From: Saprospiraceae bacterium
Lineage (GTDB): Bacteria; Bacteroidota; Bacteroidia; Chitinophagales; Saprospiraceae
Direction of reading: 5' to 3'
Assembly: GCA_020628085.1 (NCBI GenBank)
Contig: JAHDFQ010000004.1
Coordinates: 25,685-71,261 of the forward strand
Length of the DNA: 45,577 bases
The notes under the pieces were generated by a model that saw only the letters and a program-made list of their open reading frames with translations, was not told where the DNA came from and did no database searches. The translations under genes and the position numbers were made by a program. Positions within the stretch are counted from its first letter, which is position 1. Each line of letters opens with the position of its first letter. Shown in pieces: positions 1-8,983 of the stretch.

Positions 1-282
1 TCTTTAACCGATAGATCAGATGAATACCGGATACACATAAATCTGATAGAAAATTCTTTAGAAAATAAGGGTAGAAATAAGAAAATAGAACGAGTTGCAG
101 GGTGTCTAATTGCATTTGCAGTTCAGATAGCATTCGAAGAAGGGTACTATGGATTTACGTCGCTGACCCCAAAAACAGAACTCATAAATTTGTATCAAGA
201 AAAATATGGATTTTCTCAATTTGGAAGACAGTTGGCAGTAGAAGGAAAAGAAGCAATAGCTCTCATTCAAAAATATTTATAA
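1..282 (+). CDS. GNAT-like protein, C-terminal part (5' end outside window)
   Basis: An open frame runs from the first base to TAA at 280-282, giving 93 residues with no start in the window. The text around residues 38-61 (AGCLIAFAVQIAFEEG, then GFTSLTPKTELI) and a C-terminal LIQKYL look like the acetyl-CoA binding half of a small GNAT-type protein of the kind found in Bacteroidota beside an HTH gene. The stop lies one base before the ATG of the next gene, so the two are almost certainly co-translated. By context it could be the toxin of a toxin-antitoxin pair. This is inference: the N-terminal half is missing and no catalytic residue can be assigned. A shorter frame inside it at 102-287 is a shadow. 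Confidence 0.6.
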   Translation, partial: SLTDRSDEYRIHINLIENSLENKGRNKKIERVAGCLIAFAVQIAFEEGYYGFTSLTPKTELINLYQEKYGFSQFGRQLAVEGKEAIALIQKYL

Positions 283-283
283 C

Positions 284-814
284 ATGAAATACACAGAGAT
301 ATATCAGAAGCTGAAAGAAAAATATACAGACGAAGAAATTGCTGATTCAATGTTGATTCCAGCAGATATGACAGAAGCAGAAAAAATAAAAGCTGATGCT
401 GAGTTCCGAGCATTCCGAATGGAGCGATTACGCAATATGACTGACCAAGATATGATACTGTCAGATGTCATGCGATTAAGATTTCAAATAGATACTTATA
501 TAAAAACTGAATCATTTTCATTCGAAAAAACTTTTGGTAAATATGTACAGGAATACATAAGAGTTACTAAGAAAACAAGAAAACAAATTTCAGAAGACCT
601 AGCATTACATTACACTAAGTTAAGTAGAATTGTCAATGACAAAGAAGAACCTAATATTGAATTAACTTACCGTTTAGAGAAACATTCAGGTAACCTCATT
701 CCAGCAAAATTATGGTGGAAACTCATAATAAAAAAACAAGAGTACGTTCTCTCACAGGACAAAGAAACTAAAAGAATCGAGCAAAATAAAGTTAAAAATT
801 TTCTAAGAGCGTAA
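284..814 (+). CDS. HTH (XRE/HigA-like) protein, probable antitoxin of the upstream gene
   Basis: This 176-residue soluble protein has an acidic, helical N-terminal half (YTDEEIADSMLIP, then a long Glu/Arg helix) and a C-terminal helix-turn-helix at about residues 103-125 (RKQISEDLALHYTKLSRIV). A conserved-looking segment, RLEKHSGNLIPAKLWWKL, follows. The pattern resembles HigA/XRE-type antitoxin regulators of Bacteroidota. It starts one base after the upstream GNAT-like stop, which implies translational coupling and a shared function. It ends 4 bp from the convergent SDR gene with no visible terminator between. The regulator family is supported by the sequence. The antitoxin role rests on gene order only. 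Confidence 0.65.
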   Translation: MKYTEIYQKLKEKYTDEEIADSMLIPADMTEAEKIKADAEFRAFRMERLRNMTDQDMILSDVMRLRFQIDTYIKTESFSFEKTFGKYVQEYIRVTKKTRKQISEDLALHYTKLSRIVNDKEEPNIELTYRLEKHSGNLIPAKLWWKLIIKKQEYVLSQDKETKRIEQNKVKNFLRA

Positions 815-818
815 ACTC

Positions 819-1652
819 CTACCCCACAGGAAATTCCATTGGATTAGGATATTCAAACGTATATCCCAGCACAGCTTTCACCTTCTCATTAGAAACTATC
901 TTAAAATCACCATGCTCATTATCTGCAAAATGCGGTGCTTCAAAACCCTCTAGTTCAGCTCGTTTAATATAAAAATCTTTTCGAGTCGGGTGTTTGTCCG
1001 CACACACATTGAAGGTTTCATTCCATTTTTCTTGTCGAATAATTTCATAGATGACGTGGATACAATCCGTTCGATGTACCATATTGATGGGTGCGCCACC
1101 ATTTTTGATGTCTTTCTTTCCAGCAAAAAAACGTCCCGCTTTTCGATCTCCGCCCAGTAGACCTGCCATACGAGTCACCGTAATCTGTAAATCTTTGATT
1201 GTTTTTAAGTAACGCTCAATAGTTGCCAAAGCCTTACCAGAGTCTCGGACGGGTCGAAGTGCATCTGCTTCTGTAACGACTCTATTTTCATCACCATACA
1301 CACCCGTTGAACTCACAAAAATCACTTGTTGAATACTTCCTTTTTGAGCCGCTTCAATGATCGTTTTGATTTGTTTGGGATGCTCTGTTGCTACATTTGG
1401 GTTTCGACGTCCAGGCGGAATATTGATAATCAATATATCACTATCGAAGAAATCTTCTATTTGTTTACCTTCTAATCTATCCGTTTTAACCGTGATTGAA
1501 AAAGACATTATTCCATTATCTTTTAGTGAACGCAACGTTTCTGTGTCCCTAGAATTTCCTTTTATAAAAAATCCTTTCTTTTGTAAAAAAAGAGCCAGTT
1601 CGTAACCCAACCAACCACATCCTAAAATAGAAATTTTTCTGCCTTTTGTCAT
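819..1652 (-). CDS. NAD(P)-binding SDR/YeeZ-like protein
   Basis: The protein has 277 residues. A Rossmann nucleotide-binding motif lies at the N-terminus (ISILGCGWLGYELA, about residues 8-21). VIFVSSTGVYGD at about 110-121 is the usual SDR strand and serine, but the YxxxK pair of classical extended SDRs is replaced by a region with SGKALATIERYL. This matches the YeeZ/YbjT-like atypical extended SDR group, whose substrates are mostly unknown. It lacks a signal peptide and is cytoplasmic. It is divergent from gcvP, with 148 bp between their starts, and converges on the HTH gene. I see no recognisable -7 box on this strand. Confidence 0.75.
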   Translation of the reverse strand: MTKGRKISILGCGWLGYELALFLQKKGFFIKGNSRDTETLRSLKDNGIMSFSITVKTDRLEGKQIEDFFDSDILIINIPPGRRNPNVATEHPKQIKTIIEAAQKGSIQQVIFVSSTGVYGDENRVVTEADALRPVRDSGKALATIERYLKTIKDLQITVTRMAGLLGGDRKAGRFFAGKKDIKNGGAPINMVHRTDCIHVIYEIIRQEKWNETFNVCADKHPTRKDFYIKRAELEGFEAPHFADNEHGDFKIVSNEKVKAVLGYTFEYPNPMEFPVG

Positions 1653-1733
1653 CTTATCAACATTTTATACACGTTATCAACAATTAGTATTAATTTTTGT
1701 TTCCAACTTGTCATTTAGGTATGCTATTGGATG

Positions 1734-1762
1734 TTGATTTTTACATACAATCGCTATCTTTG
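1734..1762 (+). promoter_or_regulatory. Bacteroidota-type promoter of gcvP
   Basis: A TTG (-33 element) at 1734-1736 is followed after 18 bp by TATCTTTG at 1755-1762, a full match to the Bacteroidota -7 consensus TAnnTTTG. The predicted transcript starts near 1767 and leaves about 35 nt of A/T-rich leader before the gcvP ATG at 1801. The leader has no Shine-Dalgarno site and is too short for a glycine riboswitch. Confidence 0.8.
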
Positions 1763-1800
1763 CATTTTCTTATTGTAAACCATTTGTACAAAAAAATAAA

Positions 1801-4686
1801 ATGAGTAAACTCGCTTATTTCGATCAATTTGTAAATCGTCATATTGGTGTAAATGCTTCTGAAACGGAAGCTATGTTGCAAGCTATCGGTGTAGAGACAA
1901 TGGATCAGTTGATTCAAGAAACCGTACCAGATAATATTCGCTTGACTAAAGACATGGATATTCCTGATGCCATGACGGAATTTGAATATTTGCAGGAGCT
2001 AAAAACAACCGCAGCTAAAAATAAGGTGTTCAAATCGTATATTGGAATGGGTTATTACAATACGATTACGCCGTCGGTTATTTCCAGAAATGTCTTTCAA
2101 AATCCAGGTTGGTATACTCAATACACTCCCTATCAAGCCGAAATTGCCCAAGGGCGTTTGGAGGCTTTATTGAATTTCCAAACGATGGTGAGTGACTTAA
2201 CGGCTATGCCAATTGCCAACGCTTCTTTATTGGATGAAGGAACAGCAGCAGCAGAGGCGATGACCTTGTTTTTTGCAGCAAAAAACAAGCGCAACAAAGG
2301 GGAATCTATCAATGAGTTTTTTGTAGATCAAGGTGTGTTGCCACAAACACTAAATATTCTTTTGACTAGAGCAGAGCCTATTGGTATTAAGGTCATTGTT
2401 GGTGATTGGAAGACCTACGAATTTACAGATAAAACATTTGGAGTATTACTTCAATACCCTAATGTCAATGGAGCCGTGGAGGATTATCGAGCATTCGCAG
2501 AAAAAGTAAAAGCGAATGATCTTTATTTAGCAGTAGCTGCTGATATTTTGAGTTTAGCTATATTGACACCTCCTGGTGAATGGGGTGCAGATATTGTTGT
2601 GGGTAATACACAACGCTTCGGTGTACCAATGGGTTATGGTGGTCCACACGCTGCTTTTTTTGCTTGTAAAGAGGACTTCAAACGTCAATTGCCTGGTCGA
2701 ATTATTGGTGTGTCAGTAGATACACAAGGTAATCCTGCTTTACGTATGGCATTGCAAACAAGGGAGCAACACATTCGACGTGAAAAAGCAACTTCCAATA
2801 TTTGTACAGCGCAAGCATTACTGGCGATCATGGCGAGTATGTATGCAGTCTATCATGGAGCAGAAGGAATTCGAGCAATAGCTGATCGAACACATTTTGC
2901 TACCCAATACGTGGCGAAAAAATTAGTAGAGCTTGGTTATGAACTCACACATGATACGTTTTTCGATACCATTGGAATTAAATCTACAGATCATACGACG
3001 ATTCAAGAATTGGCTTTAGCAGCCGAAATGAATTTCCATTATCAGGAAAATAGTATTCATATCAGTTTGGACGAAACGGTTACTAAATCAGATTTAGAAG
3101 CCATTATTCAAGTATTTGCGAAAGCAAAATCACAGATTTTTGGAAAACTCCATGCTAATGGCGCACGAACATATAGTATACCAGAAAACCTCGTCCGAAC
3201 ATCAGATTATTTGACACATCCTGTTTTTAACCAATACCATACAGAGACTAAAATGATGCGTTATATCAAATCTTTGGAGAACAAAGATTTGTCGTTGACG
3301 CATTCTATGATCGCATTGGGTTCTTGTACGATGAAACTGAATGCAGCTACTCAACTGATTCCAGTAAGTTGGGAGGCTTTCGCCAATATTCACCCATTTG
3401 CGCCACTCGATCAAACTGAAGGTTATCAACAAATTTTCAAAGAATTAGAAGCCTATTTGAGTGAAGTAACTGGTTTTACAGCTTGTTCATTACAGCCTAA
3501 TTCTGGTGCGCAAGGGGAGTATACAGGTCTATTGACCATTCGTGCTTATCACGCATCAAATGGAAATCATCATCGAAATATTGCTTTGATTCCATCATCT
3601 GCTCATGGTACAAACCCAGCAAGTGCGGTCATGGCAGGTATGAAAGTTGTTGTTGTGAAGTGTGATGAACGTGGGAATATTGATGTAGCTGACTTAAAAG
3701 AAAAAGCGGAAAAGCATAGCGATAACTTAGCTGCTTTGATGGTAACGTATCCATCGACGCATGGTGTTTTTGAAACAGCGATCAAAGAAATTTGTGGTAT
3801 TATTCACCAACATGGCGGTAAGGTGTACATGGATGGTGCTAACATGAATGCACAAGTTGGTCTAACAAGTCCTGGTGCTATTGATGCTGATGTGTGTCAC
3901 TTGAATTTACATAAAACATTTGCTATTCCACACGGAGGTGGTGGTCCAGGAATGGGACCTATTTGTGTGAATGATAGCTTAGCTCCGTTTTTACCCAAAC
4001 ATAGCTTGATCGAAACAGGTGGTGAACAAGGGATTCATGCCGTATCGGCTGCGCCTTGGGGAAGTGCTAGTATTTTGTTGATTTCTTATGCTTATATCAA
4101 AATGTTAGGTAAAAAAGGATTAACAGATGCTACCAAATATGCGATTTTAAACGCTAATTATATTAAGGCTCGTTTAGAAGACAAATATGATGTGTTATAT
4201 GTCGGTGATAAAGGAAGGGCAGCACACGAATTGATTTTGGATTTACGTCCATTCAAGAGTTTAGTCAGTGCCGAAGATGTAGCAAAGCGTTTAATTGATT
4301 ATGGATTTCATGCACCAACGTTATCATTTCCAGTAGCGGGAACGATCATGATTGAACCAACGGAAAGTGAAAGTCAGGATGAGTTGGATCGTTTTTGTGA
4401 TGCGATGTTATATATCCGAGCAGAAATAGATGAAATTGCTAATGGTGATTTTGAGAAAGATAATAATGTATTGCACAACGCACCGCATACATTACAATTG
4501 GTTGCAAGTGATAATTGGGAACTGCCCTACTCTAGAGAAAAGGCATCGTATCCAATTCAATATCTCCGTTCAGGATCTAAGTTTTGGGCATCGGTAGGAC
4601 GTGTCAACAGTGCTTATGGAGATCGTAATTTGATTTGTACTTGCCCTCCGATTGAAAGTTATGAAACGGAGGCAGTAGAATCATAA
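1801..4686 (+). CDS. gcvP: Glycine dehydrogenase (decarboxylating), P protein of the glycine cleavage system
   Basis: This 961-residue protein is the full-length fused P protein (GcvPA and GcvPB in one chain). It decarboxylates glycine with pyridoxal phosphate and passes the aminomethyl group to the lipoyl H protein, in the cytoplasm. The N-terminal half carries the family text FVNRHIG and [20 protein letters not shown]. The PLP lysine is K705 in [17 protein letters not shown], and the glycine-rich segment and [11 protein letters not shown] follow as expected. It ends with the conserved C-terminal [11 protein letters not shown]. It stands alone: gcvT and gcvH are not in the window. It has its own promoter and a strong terminator, so it is probably monocistronic. 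Confidence 0.98.
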   Translation: MSKLAYFDQFVNRHIGVNASETEAMLQAIGVETMDQLIQETVPDNIRLTKDMDIPDAMTEFEYLQELKTTAAKNKVFKSYIGMGYYNTITPSVISRNVFQNPGWYTQYTPYQAEIAQGRLEALLNFQTMVSDLTAMPIANASLLDEGTAAAEAMTLFFAAKNKRNKGESINEFFVDQGVLPQTLNILLTRAEPIGIKVIVGDWKTYEFTDKTFGVLLQYPNVNGAVEDYRAFAEKVKANDLYLAVAADILSLAILTPPGEWGADIVVGNTQRFGVPMGYGGPHAAFFACKEDFKRQLPGRIIGVSVDTQGNPALRMALQTREQHIRREKATSNICTAQALLAIMASMYAVYHGAEGIRAIADRTHFATQYVAKKLVELGYELTHDTFFDTIGIKSTDHTTIQELALAAEMNFHYQENSIHISLDETVTKSDLEAIIQVFAKAKSQIFGKLHANGARTYSIPENLVRTSDYLTHPVFNQYHTETKMMRYIKSLENKDLSLTHSMIALGSCTMKLNAATQLIPVSWEAFANIHPFAPLDQTEGYQQIFKELEAYLSEVTGFTACSLQPNSGAQGEYTGLLTIRAYHASNGNHHRNIALIPSSAHGTNPASAVMAGMKVVVVKCDERGNIDVADLKEKAEKHSDNLAALMVTYPSTHGVFETAIKEICGIIHQHGGKVYMDGANMNAQVGLTSPGAIDADVCHLNLHKTFAIPHGGGGPGMGPICVNDSLAPFLPKHSLIETGGEQGIHAVSAAPWGSASILLISYAYIKMLGKKGLTDATKYAILNANYIKARLEDKYDVLYVGDKGRAAHELILDLRPFKSLVSAEDVAKRLIDYGFHAPTLSFPVAGTIMIEPTESESQDELDRFCDAMLYIRAEIDEIANGDFEKDNNVLHNAPHTLQLVASDNWELPYSREKASYPIQYLRSGSKFWASVGRVNSAYGDRNLICTCPPIESYETEAVES

Positions 4687-4716
4687 AGTACTCTTCTTAT
4701 CTATTAAAAATATATT

Positions 4717-4757
4717 AATCTCGTTGTATAGGTTTTGGCTTATGCAACGAGATTTTT
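4717..4757 (+). terminator. Intrinsic terminator after gcvP (bidirectional)
   Basis: AATCTCGTTG at 4717-4726 pairs with CAACGAGATT at 4745-4754. Four further inner pairs (one G-U) leave a 10-nt loop. T residues follow on the + strand and A/T-rich sequence flanks the other side. It lies between two convergent genes, so it can serve both the gcvP transcript and the small gene ending at 4764. Confidence 0.88.
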
Positions 4758-4763
4758 ATATAC

Positions 4764-5126
4764 TTAACGTGGTTTTCTAAGCGATTGTGTTCGATCTGCA
4801 AAATCTACATTTTCTTCGTTAGGAACAACATCTACCGTTTTCATAAACTCACCTAAACCAGAATCAGCATCAGCTCCATAGGACGAAACGATGATTCCCT
4901 TTTCTCCATCATTGCATGCTACTGCATAAATTATAGAATTATCTGCTGGGTTAGAGTACCCTTCAAAACGGTGTAATTCTTCAATTTTCATATCTTTAGA
5001 GGCGTATTTATTTTCCGTTTGAATGCAAACCATTTTTCCATCTTCACATCTAAAAGTACTGCTGTAACCTCTTTTCGGTAAATCGTTGGTAGCTTCTACC
5101 AAATTAGCATATCTATTAAAGTTCAT
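4764..5126 (-). CDS. Small conserved Bacteroidota protein (often labelled 'phosphoribosylpyrophosphate synthetase')
   Basis: I place the start at the ATG at 5124-5126 (MNFNRYANLVEATNDLPKRG), giving 120 residues. Upstream in-frame codons back to 5189 are not conserved-looking. The pattern (LVEATNDLPKRGYSSTF, then FEGYSNPADNSIIYAVA, then KGIIVSSYGADAD) matches a family of roughly 100-residue proteins common in Bacteroidota. Databases frequently name them phosphoribosylpyrophosphate synthetase. Nothing of a PRPP synthetase fold (about 310 residues, PRPP loop) is present, so I treat that name as unfounded. The function is unknown, and the protein is cytoplasmic with no signal or TM segment. The C-terminal extension after the SYGADAD segment is acidic and basic and looks specific to this protein. 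Confidence 0.75.
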   Translation of the reverse strand: MNFNRYANLVEATNDLPKRGYSSTFRCEDGKMVCIQTENKYASKDMKIEELHRFEGYSNPADNSIIYAVACNDGEKGIIVSSYGADADSGLGEFMKTVDVVPNEENVDFADRTQSLRKPR

Positions 5127-5216
5127 AGTGTATATATTATTAAGTAAAATTGATGACTTCTTTTCACTATAACTGTTTTGAAAAAACAATGTTCACTTTG
5201 AAAATATTTGCTACGT

Positions 5217-5224
5217 CAAAGCTA
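5217..5224 (-). promoter_or_regulatory. Candidate -7 box for the small gene 4764-5126
   Basis: On the minus strand this reads TAGCTTTG, a full TAnnTTTG match. It would give a leader of about 85 nt before the ATG at 5126. No TTG stands at the usual distance, so support comes from the -7 box alone. The surrounding 5127-5459 stretch (333 bp) holds no other feature I can support. An 80-codon frame in it (5167-5409, minus) has no recognisable content. Confidence 0.4.
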
Positions 5225-5459
5225 TTTTGAATTAAGAACCTTTTCTTTAAAAGTAGCAATTCATGTCTGTCTATCGGCAGTTTTGATGTTCTAAAAAGTA
5301 ATAACCCTATATTACTGGTCGCCATTTTCTGACCAAACAATGGAGTATAAATTAAATTATGGAATGGAACTGTTTTCATCAATAAGTAAAAAAAAAGATA
5401 CAAAAACAAGTCATATGCTTTTGTATCTTAAATTATGTATTAGTTCATACTGAGATCAA

Positions 5460-6110
5460 TTACAGTTGTGGTCCTCCTGTATTGAAGCTCGCCATTGTAT
5501 TTGGTGTACGCTTAAATCGACGTCCATAATTAGATCGACTAAAAAAATCACTTCCATAAAAACGATTATCACTTATAGTCGAAGCTGTAGCAAATGTATC
5601 AATATCATAATTATCTTTTTCAAATGATTCTCGATAATAATCGTCGTGATCAGCGTAATATTTTAATGTAGTCAACTCATGTGCAGGAGTGATTTGGGTA
5701 GATCGAATACCTTGATAACGAGGACTGTTTGCAAAATAAGTATTATTCAAGTTTGATGAAGCAACTACCTTATTGTCATTTTCATCAATATCAACGACAC
5801 CAATTGGAATCAAAATATGGTTATCCTTATCGGTTCCGTAATAGTTTCTGTAACTATCTGTTAGTGTATTGCGATAAGCATCTGTTCTTAAAGAAGAAAG
5901 ATTATCATCCAGTTCTACTTCCAAATAGCGTACTTTTTTAGCCTCGGTATCTGCAATTAAATTTTCTACTGTTCCGATTTTTTCACCAGTTCCAGCATAA
6001 AGATTCCAACCACGTACATCAACATCATCTGAGTGTACTTTCCAGTCATCTAAATTTTCTAAGGCTCCAATACGTTGTTTTGTATCGGTATAATTATCTG
6101 TATTATTCAT
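5460..6110 (-). CDS. PRC-barrel domain protein
   Basis: The protein has 216 residues, no signal peptide and no TM segment. Residues about 29-115 form a PRC-barrel: DVRGWNLYAGTGEKIGTVEN opens the barrel, RYLEVELDD is the central strand, and HILIPIGVVDID closes it. The second half is rich in Tyr, Asp and Arg (for example ADHDDYYRESFEKD) and ends in a low-complexity tail with SNYGRRFKRTPN. PRC-barrels of this stand-alone bacterial type are often linked to stress or desiccation genes, but their ligand is unknown. It lies 54 bp downstream of the single-TM gene 6165-6878 on the same strand, so the two probably form one transcript. Confidence 0.8.
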   Translation of the reverse strand: MNNTDNYTDTKQRIGALENLDDWKVHSDDVDVRGWNLYAGTGEKIGTVENLIADTEAKKVRYLEVELDDNLSSLRTDAYRNTLTDSYRNYYGTDKDNHILIPIGVVDIDENDNKVVASSNLNNTYFANSPRYQGIRSTQITPAHELTTLKYYADHDDYYRESFEKDNYDIDTFATASTISDNRFYGSDFFSRSNYGRRFKRTPNTMASFNTGGPQL

Positions 6111-6164
6111 TTTATTGTTTTTTAGGAGTTAAAAAATAACATGCTCTAGGGCATAGATCAGGTA

Positions 6165-6878
6165 TTATGACCTTGAAATTTGTTCTTTTCTCATTTCCTG
6201 CAATACCTCTGCGGTACGGTTGAAAAAAGTTTTAATTTCTGATTTCTGATCAAGCGTCAGTGTTCGAGTACTAATTTTGTTTGCGGCTTCGGCTACGTTT
6301 GCTACTTGGTCTGACATTTCTGGAAATTTATCTGATTGTATTTCTTCTAAAATTTCAACAGCAGTTAACGCTGCTGACTTAATCATATCAGCATGTTTCG
6401 TAGATTTATGGTTATGATCTAATTGATCCGCTTTTTCTTTTATCATCATGCATTTGGATTTCACATCCAATTCGTTTGCCATTCCTTGTTCTTTAGAAAG
6501 TGCCATCAAACTATTTGCTAATGCTCGAAGTGCAGTATTTGAATAATCGTGCTCCAAATTCATTTCAGCATCAATCTGATTAATACTACTCAAAAAGTAA
6601 ATTACATTTGAATCGTAATCTGCTTCTGAACCATCCCAGTTTTTGTCAAATGTTGTAGAATTACCTGTTTGTTGTACACGAGCATTAATGACATCATTAT
6701 CTGTTCGATCTGTTAAATGTGCATCAGGAAAATCAACTTCGTCTGCGGTAAGTAATTCTGGTTCACCATCTGAGTCAAAAAAGTCGACTGCTAACCATGC
6801 TAGTAATACGATTCCGATGATTCCGAGCAACCAAGGTAACCAGTTATTATTTCTCTTTTCAATTTTAATTTCTGCCAT
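6165..6878 (-). CDS. Single-pass membrane protein of unknown function
   Basis: The protein has 237 residues. A short charged N-terminus (MAEIKIEKRNNN) precedes one TM segment at about residues 13-33 (WLPWLLGIIGIVLLAWLAVD). An acidic linker (SDGEPELLTADEVD) and a helical domain to the end follow. The helical part has heptad-like Leu/Ala spacing and ends KEQISRS. It was probably anchored in the inner membrane with its helical part in the periplasm, although the N-in orientation is only suggested by the lysines. It is the first gene of the pair with the PRC-barrel protein. I do not recognise a named family. Confidence 0.7.
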   Translation of the reverse strand: MAEIKIEKRNNNWLPWLLGIIGIVLLAWLAVDFFDSDGEPELLTADEVDFPDAHLTDRTDNDVINARVQQTGNSTTFDKNWDGSEADYDSNVIYFLSSINQIDAEMNLEHDYSNTALRALANSLMALSKEQGMANELDVKSKCMMIKEKADQLDHNHKSTKHADMIKSAALTAVEILEEIQSDKFPEMSDQVANVAEAANKISTRTLTLDQKSEIKTFFNRTAEVLQEMRKEQISRS

Positions 6879-7227
6879 AATAATTGGGGTTATAGATTTT
6901 AATAAGTTATGATTAAATTGTCTATACTAGAACTGTGCAACTAGTCACATGTTCAATCACATTTTAGACAAAGCTTACTCCAAAATAATTTTAAAACTAT
7001 AAAAATTTTAATATAATTAAATGAATATCAATTGTTTACGAATAGTATAAAACCCTATTAAACAGTCAAGTTATTTAATAAAAATTCAATAAATCGTGAC
7101 ACGTTATTAATTGAAATAACTAAGGAAATTAGAACGTCAACTATAGCTTTAATCGTAAAAAATCAACTGTGTAAAGTCCAAAACTCATTTTGATTCGTAG
7201 GTATATAAATTAATTAAAAGAACTATT
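6879..7227. other. Intergenic, divergent promoter region (349 bp)
   Basis: This A/T-rich spacer lies between two divergently read genes and must hold both promoters. On the minus strand TAAGCTTTG at 6969-6977 resembles the -7 box with one extra base. On the + strand TAGCTTTA at 7144-7151 differs from it at one base. Neither has a properly spaced TTG. I see no hairpin, repeat or RNA gene. Confidence 0.4.
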
Positions 7228-7776
7228 ATGAAATTTACTTACGTCTTATTTTTAATCAGCTTATCACTTAGTATTTTTAGTCAACCAACCATTTCCATGG
7301 ATGATGTAACATCACAACCAGAAGTATCTATGGCTGATGTAACAGTGAAAAGTAGTGATGGAGTTTATAGATATTATGCCAAAGGGTCAAATGAACCATT
7401 TACAGGTATTTTGTACGCTAACTACCCCAACGGTCAAACCAACTCTTGGCAAGAATATGTAAATGGAATCGGTCAAGGAAAATGGATCAATTATTACGAT
7501 AATGGAAATTACAAGGAAATCGGTTACTATGAGCAAAATCGAGTCGAAGGTTCTATTCAAAAGTTCTATCCAAATGGAAATTTAAAAGCAGAAGGTGTTT
7601 ATAAAGATTGGCGAATCCGAGTTGGAATATGGAAATATTATGATGAAAACGGACAGTTAACTAAAACGGAAGATTACGGTGATAAAGGAAGTATTAAAGA
7701 AGTTAAAGAATATTATGAAAGAGGTGATATTCCCAAAAGCTGGTACGATCAAATCCTTGCTAACGGTGGATTTTAA
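7228..7776 (+). CDS. Secreted MORN-type (YwqK-like) repeat protein
   Basis: The protein has 182 residues. A signal peptide (MKFTYVLFLISLSLSIFSQ) with the Bacteroidota-style FSQ end indicates export. Mature residues hold a short internal duplication (ISMDDVTSQPE, then VSMADVTVKSS). Four or five MORN-like units of the YwqK type follow: FTGILYANYPNGQ, GKWINYYDNGN, GSIQKFYPNGNLKAEG, GIWKYYDENGQLTKTEDY. These repeats form beta-hairpins and probably mediate binding. Some YwqK homologues are named antitoxins, but there is no toxin gene beside this one. Its stop TAA (7774-7776) overlaps the stop of the convergent gene. Confidence 0.75.
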   Translation: MKFTYVLFLISLSLSIFSQPTISMDDVTSQPEVSMADVTVKSSDGVYRYYAKGSNEPFTGILYANYPNGQTNSWQEYVNGIGQGKWINYYDNGNYKEIGYYEQNRVEGSIQKFYPNGNLKAEGVYKDWRIRVGIWKYYDENGQLTKTEDYGDKGSIKEVKEYYERGDIPKSWYDQILANGGF

Positions 7777-8396
7777 TTCGTGGCAACATAAGCGTTCGTT
7801 CGCTTTCTAATCAGTACAGCTAGCCTAAACGCCCAAGTACAGACTAGCAAGACCACAAGAGGTAAATATTCGAGATTCCCTGCCATAATTCTTGAGAAAA
7901 TACTATTAGAAAAAACAATCAAAATCCAATAACCGCCTATTGTATGAAGCCATATCCAATGCTTCGTTGAAAGAAGTTTAGAAAAAGGAGCGAAAGAAGT
8001 CAAAAGCATCGTAACTAAAAATACATATGCCAATCCTCCTAAAGCTAGTTCAGACATTGGTCTTACTGTAAAAACTAAATCAAAATACTTATGAAGTACA
8101 ACCAAAAACAGTAAGTGAACTAAGTGAATGAGCGCAAATGAAATACCTAGGATTCTACGATTATGAATAAGCCAGTCAGATATACGATTCTTATAATAGA
8201 ACCTAAATGCCGAAGCACCGAAAGCCAAACAAAAACAGATAATAGCAAACCTTGCTGACCACCTGATATTCATTCGTACACTTGCTTCATCAAAACCATA
8301 CACTAAAAAGACACAAATAAACCAAAAGATGGAAAACCCAACAATAGTATAAGGAAATTGTCTAATAGAACGCTTAAGTATTTTAGGGTTTTGCAT
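7773..8396 (-). CDS. Ferric-reductase-like transmembrane protein
   Basis: This 207-residue polytopic protein has about six TM segments. Conserved histidines lie in two helices (ISFALIHLVHLLFLV and HWIWLHTIGGYWIL), the pattern of the ferric reductase-like domain (PF01794), which holds two b-type hemes in NOX, FRE and MsrQ proteins. There is no FAD/NAD domain in this chain, so it is the membrane part only, as in MsrQ. No msrP is next to it. It lies downstream of the thioredoxin gene on the same strand with about 100 bp between, so electron transfer to a periplasmic or membrane partner is plausible but not shown. Confidence 0.75.
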   Translation of the reverse strand: MQNPKILKRSIRQFPYTIVGFSIFWFICVFLVYGFDEASVRMNIRWSARFAIICFCLAFGASAFRFYYKNRISDWLIHNRRILGISFALIHLVHLLFLVVLHKYFDLVFTVRPMSELALGGLAYVFLVTMLLTSFAPFSKLLSTKHWIWLHTIGGYWILIVFSNSIFSRIMAGNLEYLPLVVLLVCTWAFRLAVLIRKRTNAYVATN

Positions 8397-8497
8397 TATT
8401 TGTATTGAATATTAAATAATTACTAAAATAACTGAAAATACTTATATGAAGAAGAAATTAAATATATTAGTGTTCAAAATCTTTTCTGTATGTATTA

Positions 8498-8854
8498 CTA
8501 CAGAGTTCCATTGATATATCCGTCCAATAGTTCCTCTAAATTAGGCTTTGGTATAATACCTTGAAATCGCTCAACGATATCACCTTTATCTATCATGACT
8601 AAAGTTGGAATAGATTTGATATTAAAATGCTCATTTAACAACGGATTATTTTCCGTGTTAATTTTAGCCACCAATGCTTTACCTTCATATTCTTCTGCCA
8701 ATTCATCAATAATAGGTGAAAGCATCTTACATGGACCACACCAATCAGCATAAAAATCCAATAAAACAGGTACCTCTGAATTTAAGACCATCTCATTAAA
8801 AGTGGTATCGGTAATTTGTGTCGTTGGATATTTAGATTTCTTTTTCCAGAACAT
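8498..8854 (-). CDS. trxA: Thioredoxin
   Basis: I place the start at the ATG at 8852-8854 (MFWKKKSKYPTTQ), giving 118 residues. An in-frame extension to 8911 adds an unlikely leader. The active site WCGPC is at residues 38-42 in LLDFYADWCGPCKM, and the cis-proline segment SIPTLVMI is intact. Length and layout are those of a cytoplasmic thioredoxin. The N-terminal FWKKKSK is slightly longer than usual and basic, but there is no hydrophobic signal. It reduces disulfides and could be the electron donor for the CysH-type reductase further along the window. That link is a general property of the family, not seen here. Confidence 0.9.
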   Translation of the reverse strand: MFWKKKSKYPTTQITDTTFNEMVLNSEVPVLLDFYADWCGPCKMLSPIIDELAEEYEGKALVAKINTENNPLLNEHFNIKSIPTLVMIDKGDIVERFQGIIPKPNLEELLDGYINGTL

Positions 8855-8971
8855 AATCTTACGTTTTATATTTAAATAATTTGCCAACATAAAACAGCCT
8901 TTTAGTTCCAAAGGTTTTGTTCTTATCGTTATTCAGCCGACATTTAGCACGCAAATTCGTTACTCATTGTG

Positions 8972-8979
8972 TATCTTTG
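8972..8979 (+). promoter_or_regulatory. -7 box directly before the U32 start codon
   Basis: TATCTTTG ends four bases before the ATG at 8984. By the geometry of Bacteroidota promoters, transcription would begin at or within a base or two of the start codon, giving a leaderless mRNA. No TTG is seen at the expected -33 spacing, so support is the -7 match and its position. Confidence 0.55.
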
Positions 8980-8983
8980 TAGC

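Noticed and set aside
102-287. 61-codon frame overlapping the start of the window
   Set aside because: It lies inside the longer GNAT-like frame 1-282, has odd composition (many Arg, Ser and Trp) and no recognisable content.
1763-1800. Glycine riboswitch before gcvP
   Set aside because: The leader is only about 35 nt, far too short for the aptamer.
5167-5409. 80-codon minus-strand frame
   Set aside because: It reads as a hydrophobic, non-conserved string and overlaps the probable promoter of the small gene 4764-5126.
7228-7776. Toxin-antitoxin label for the YwqK-like protein
   Set aside because: It has a signal peptide and no toxin gene is adjacent. The label is inherited from database names.
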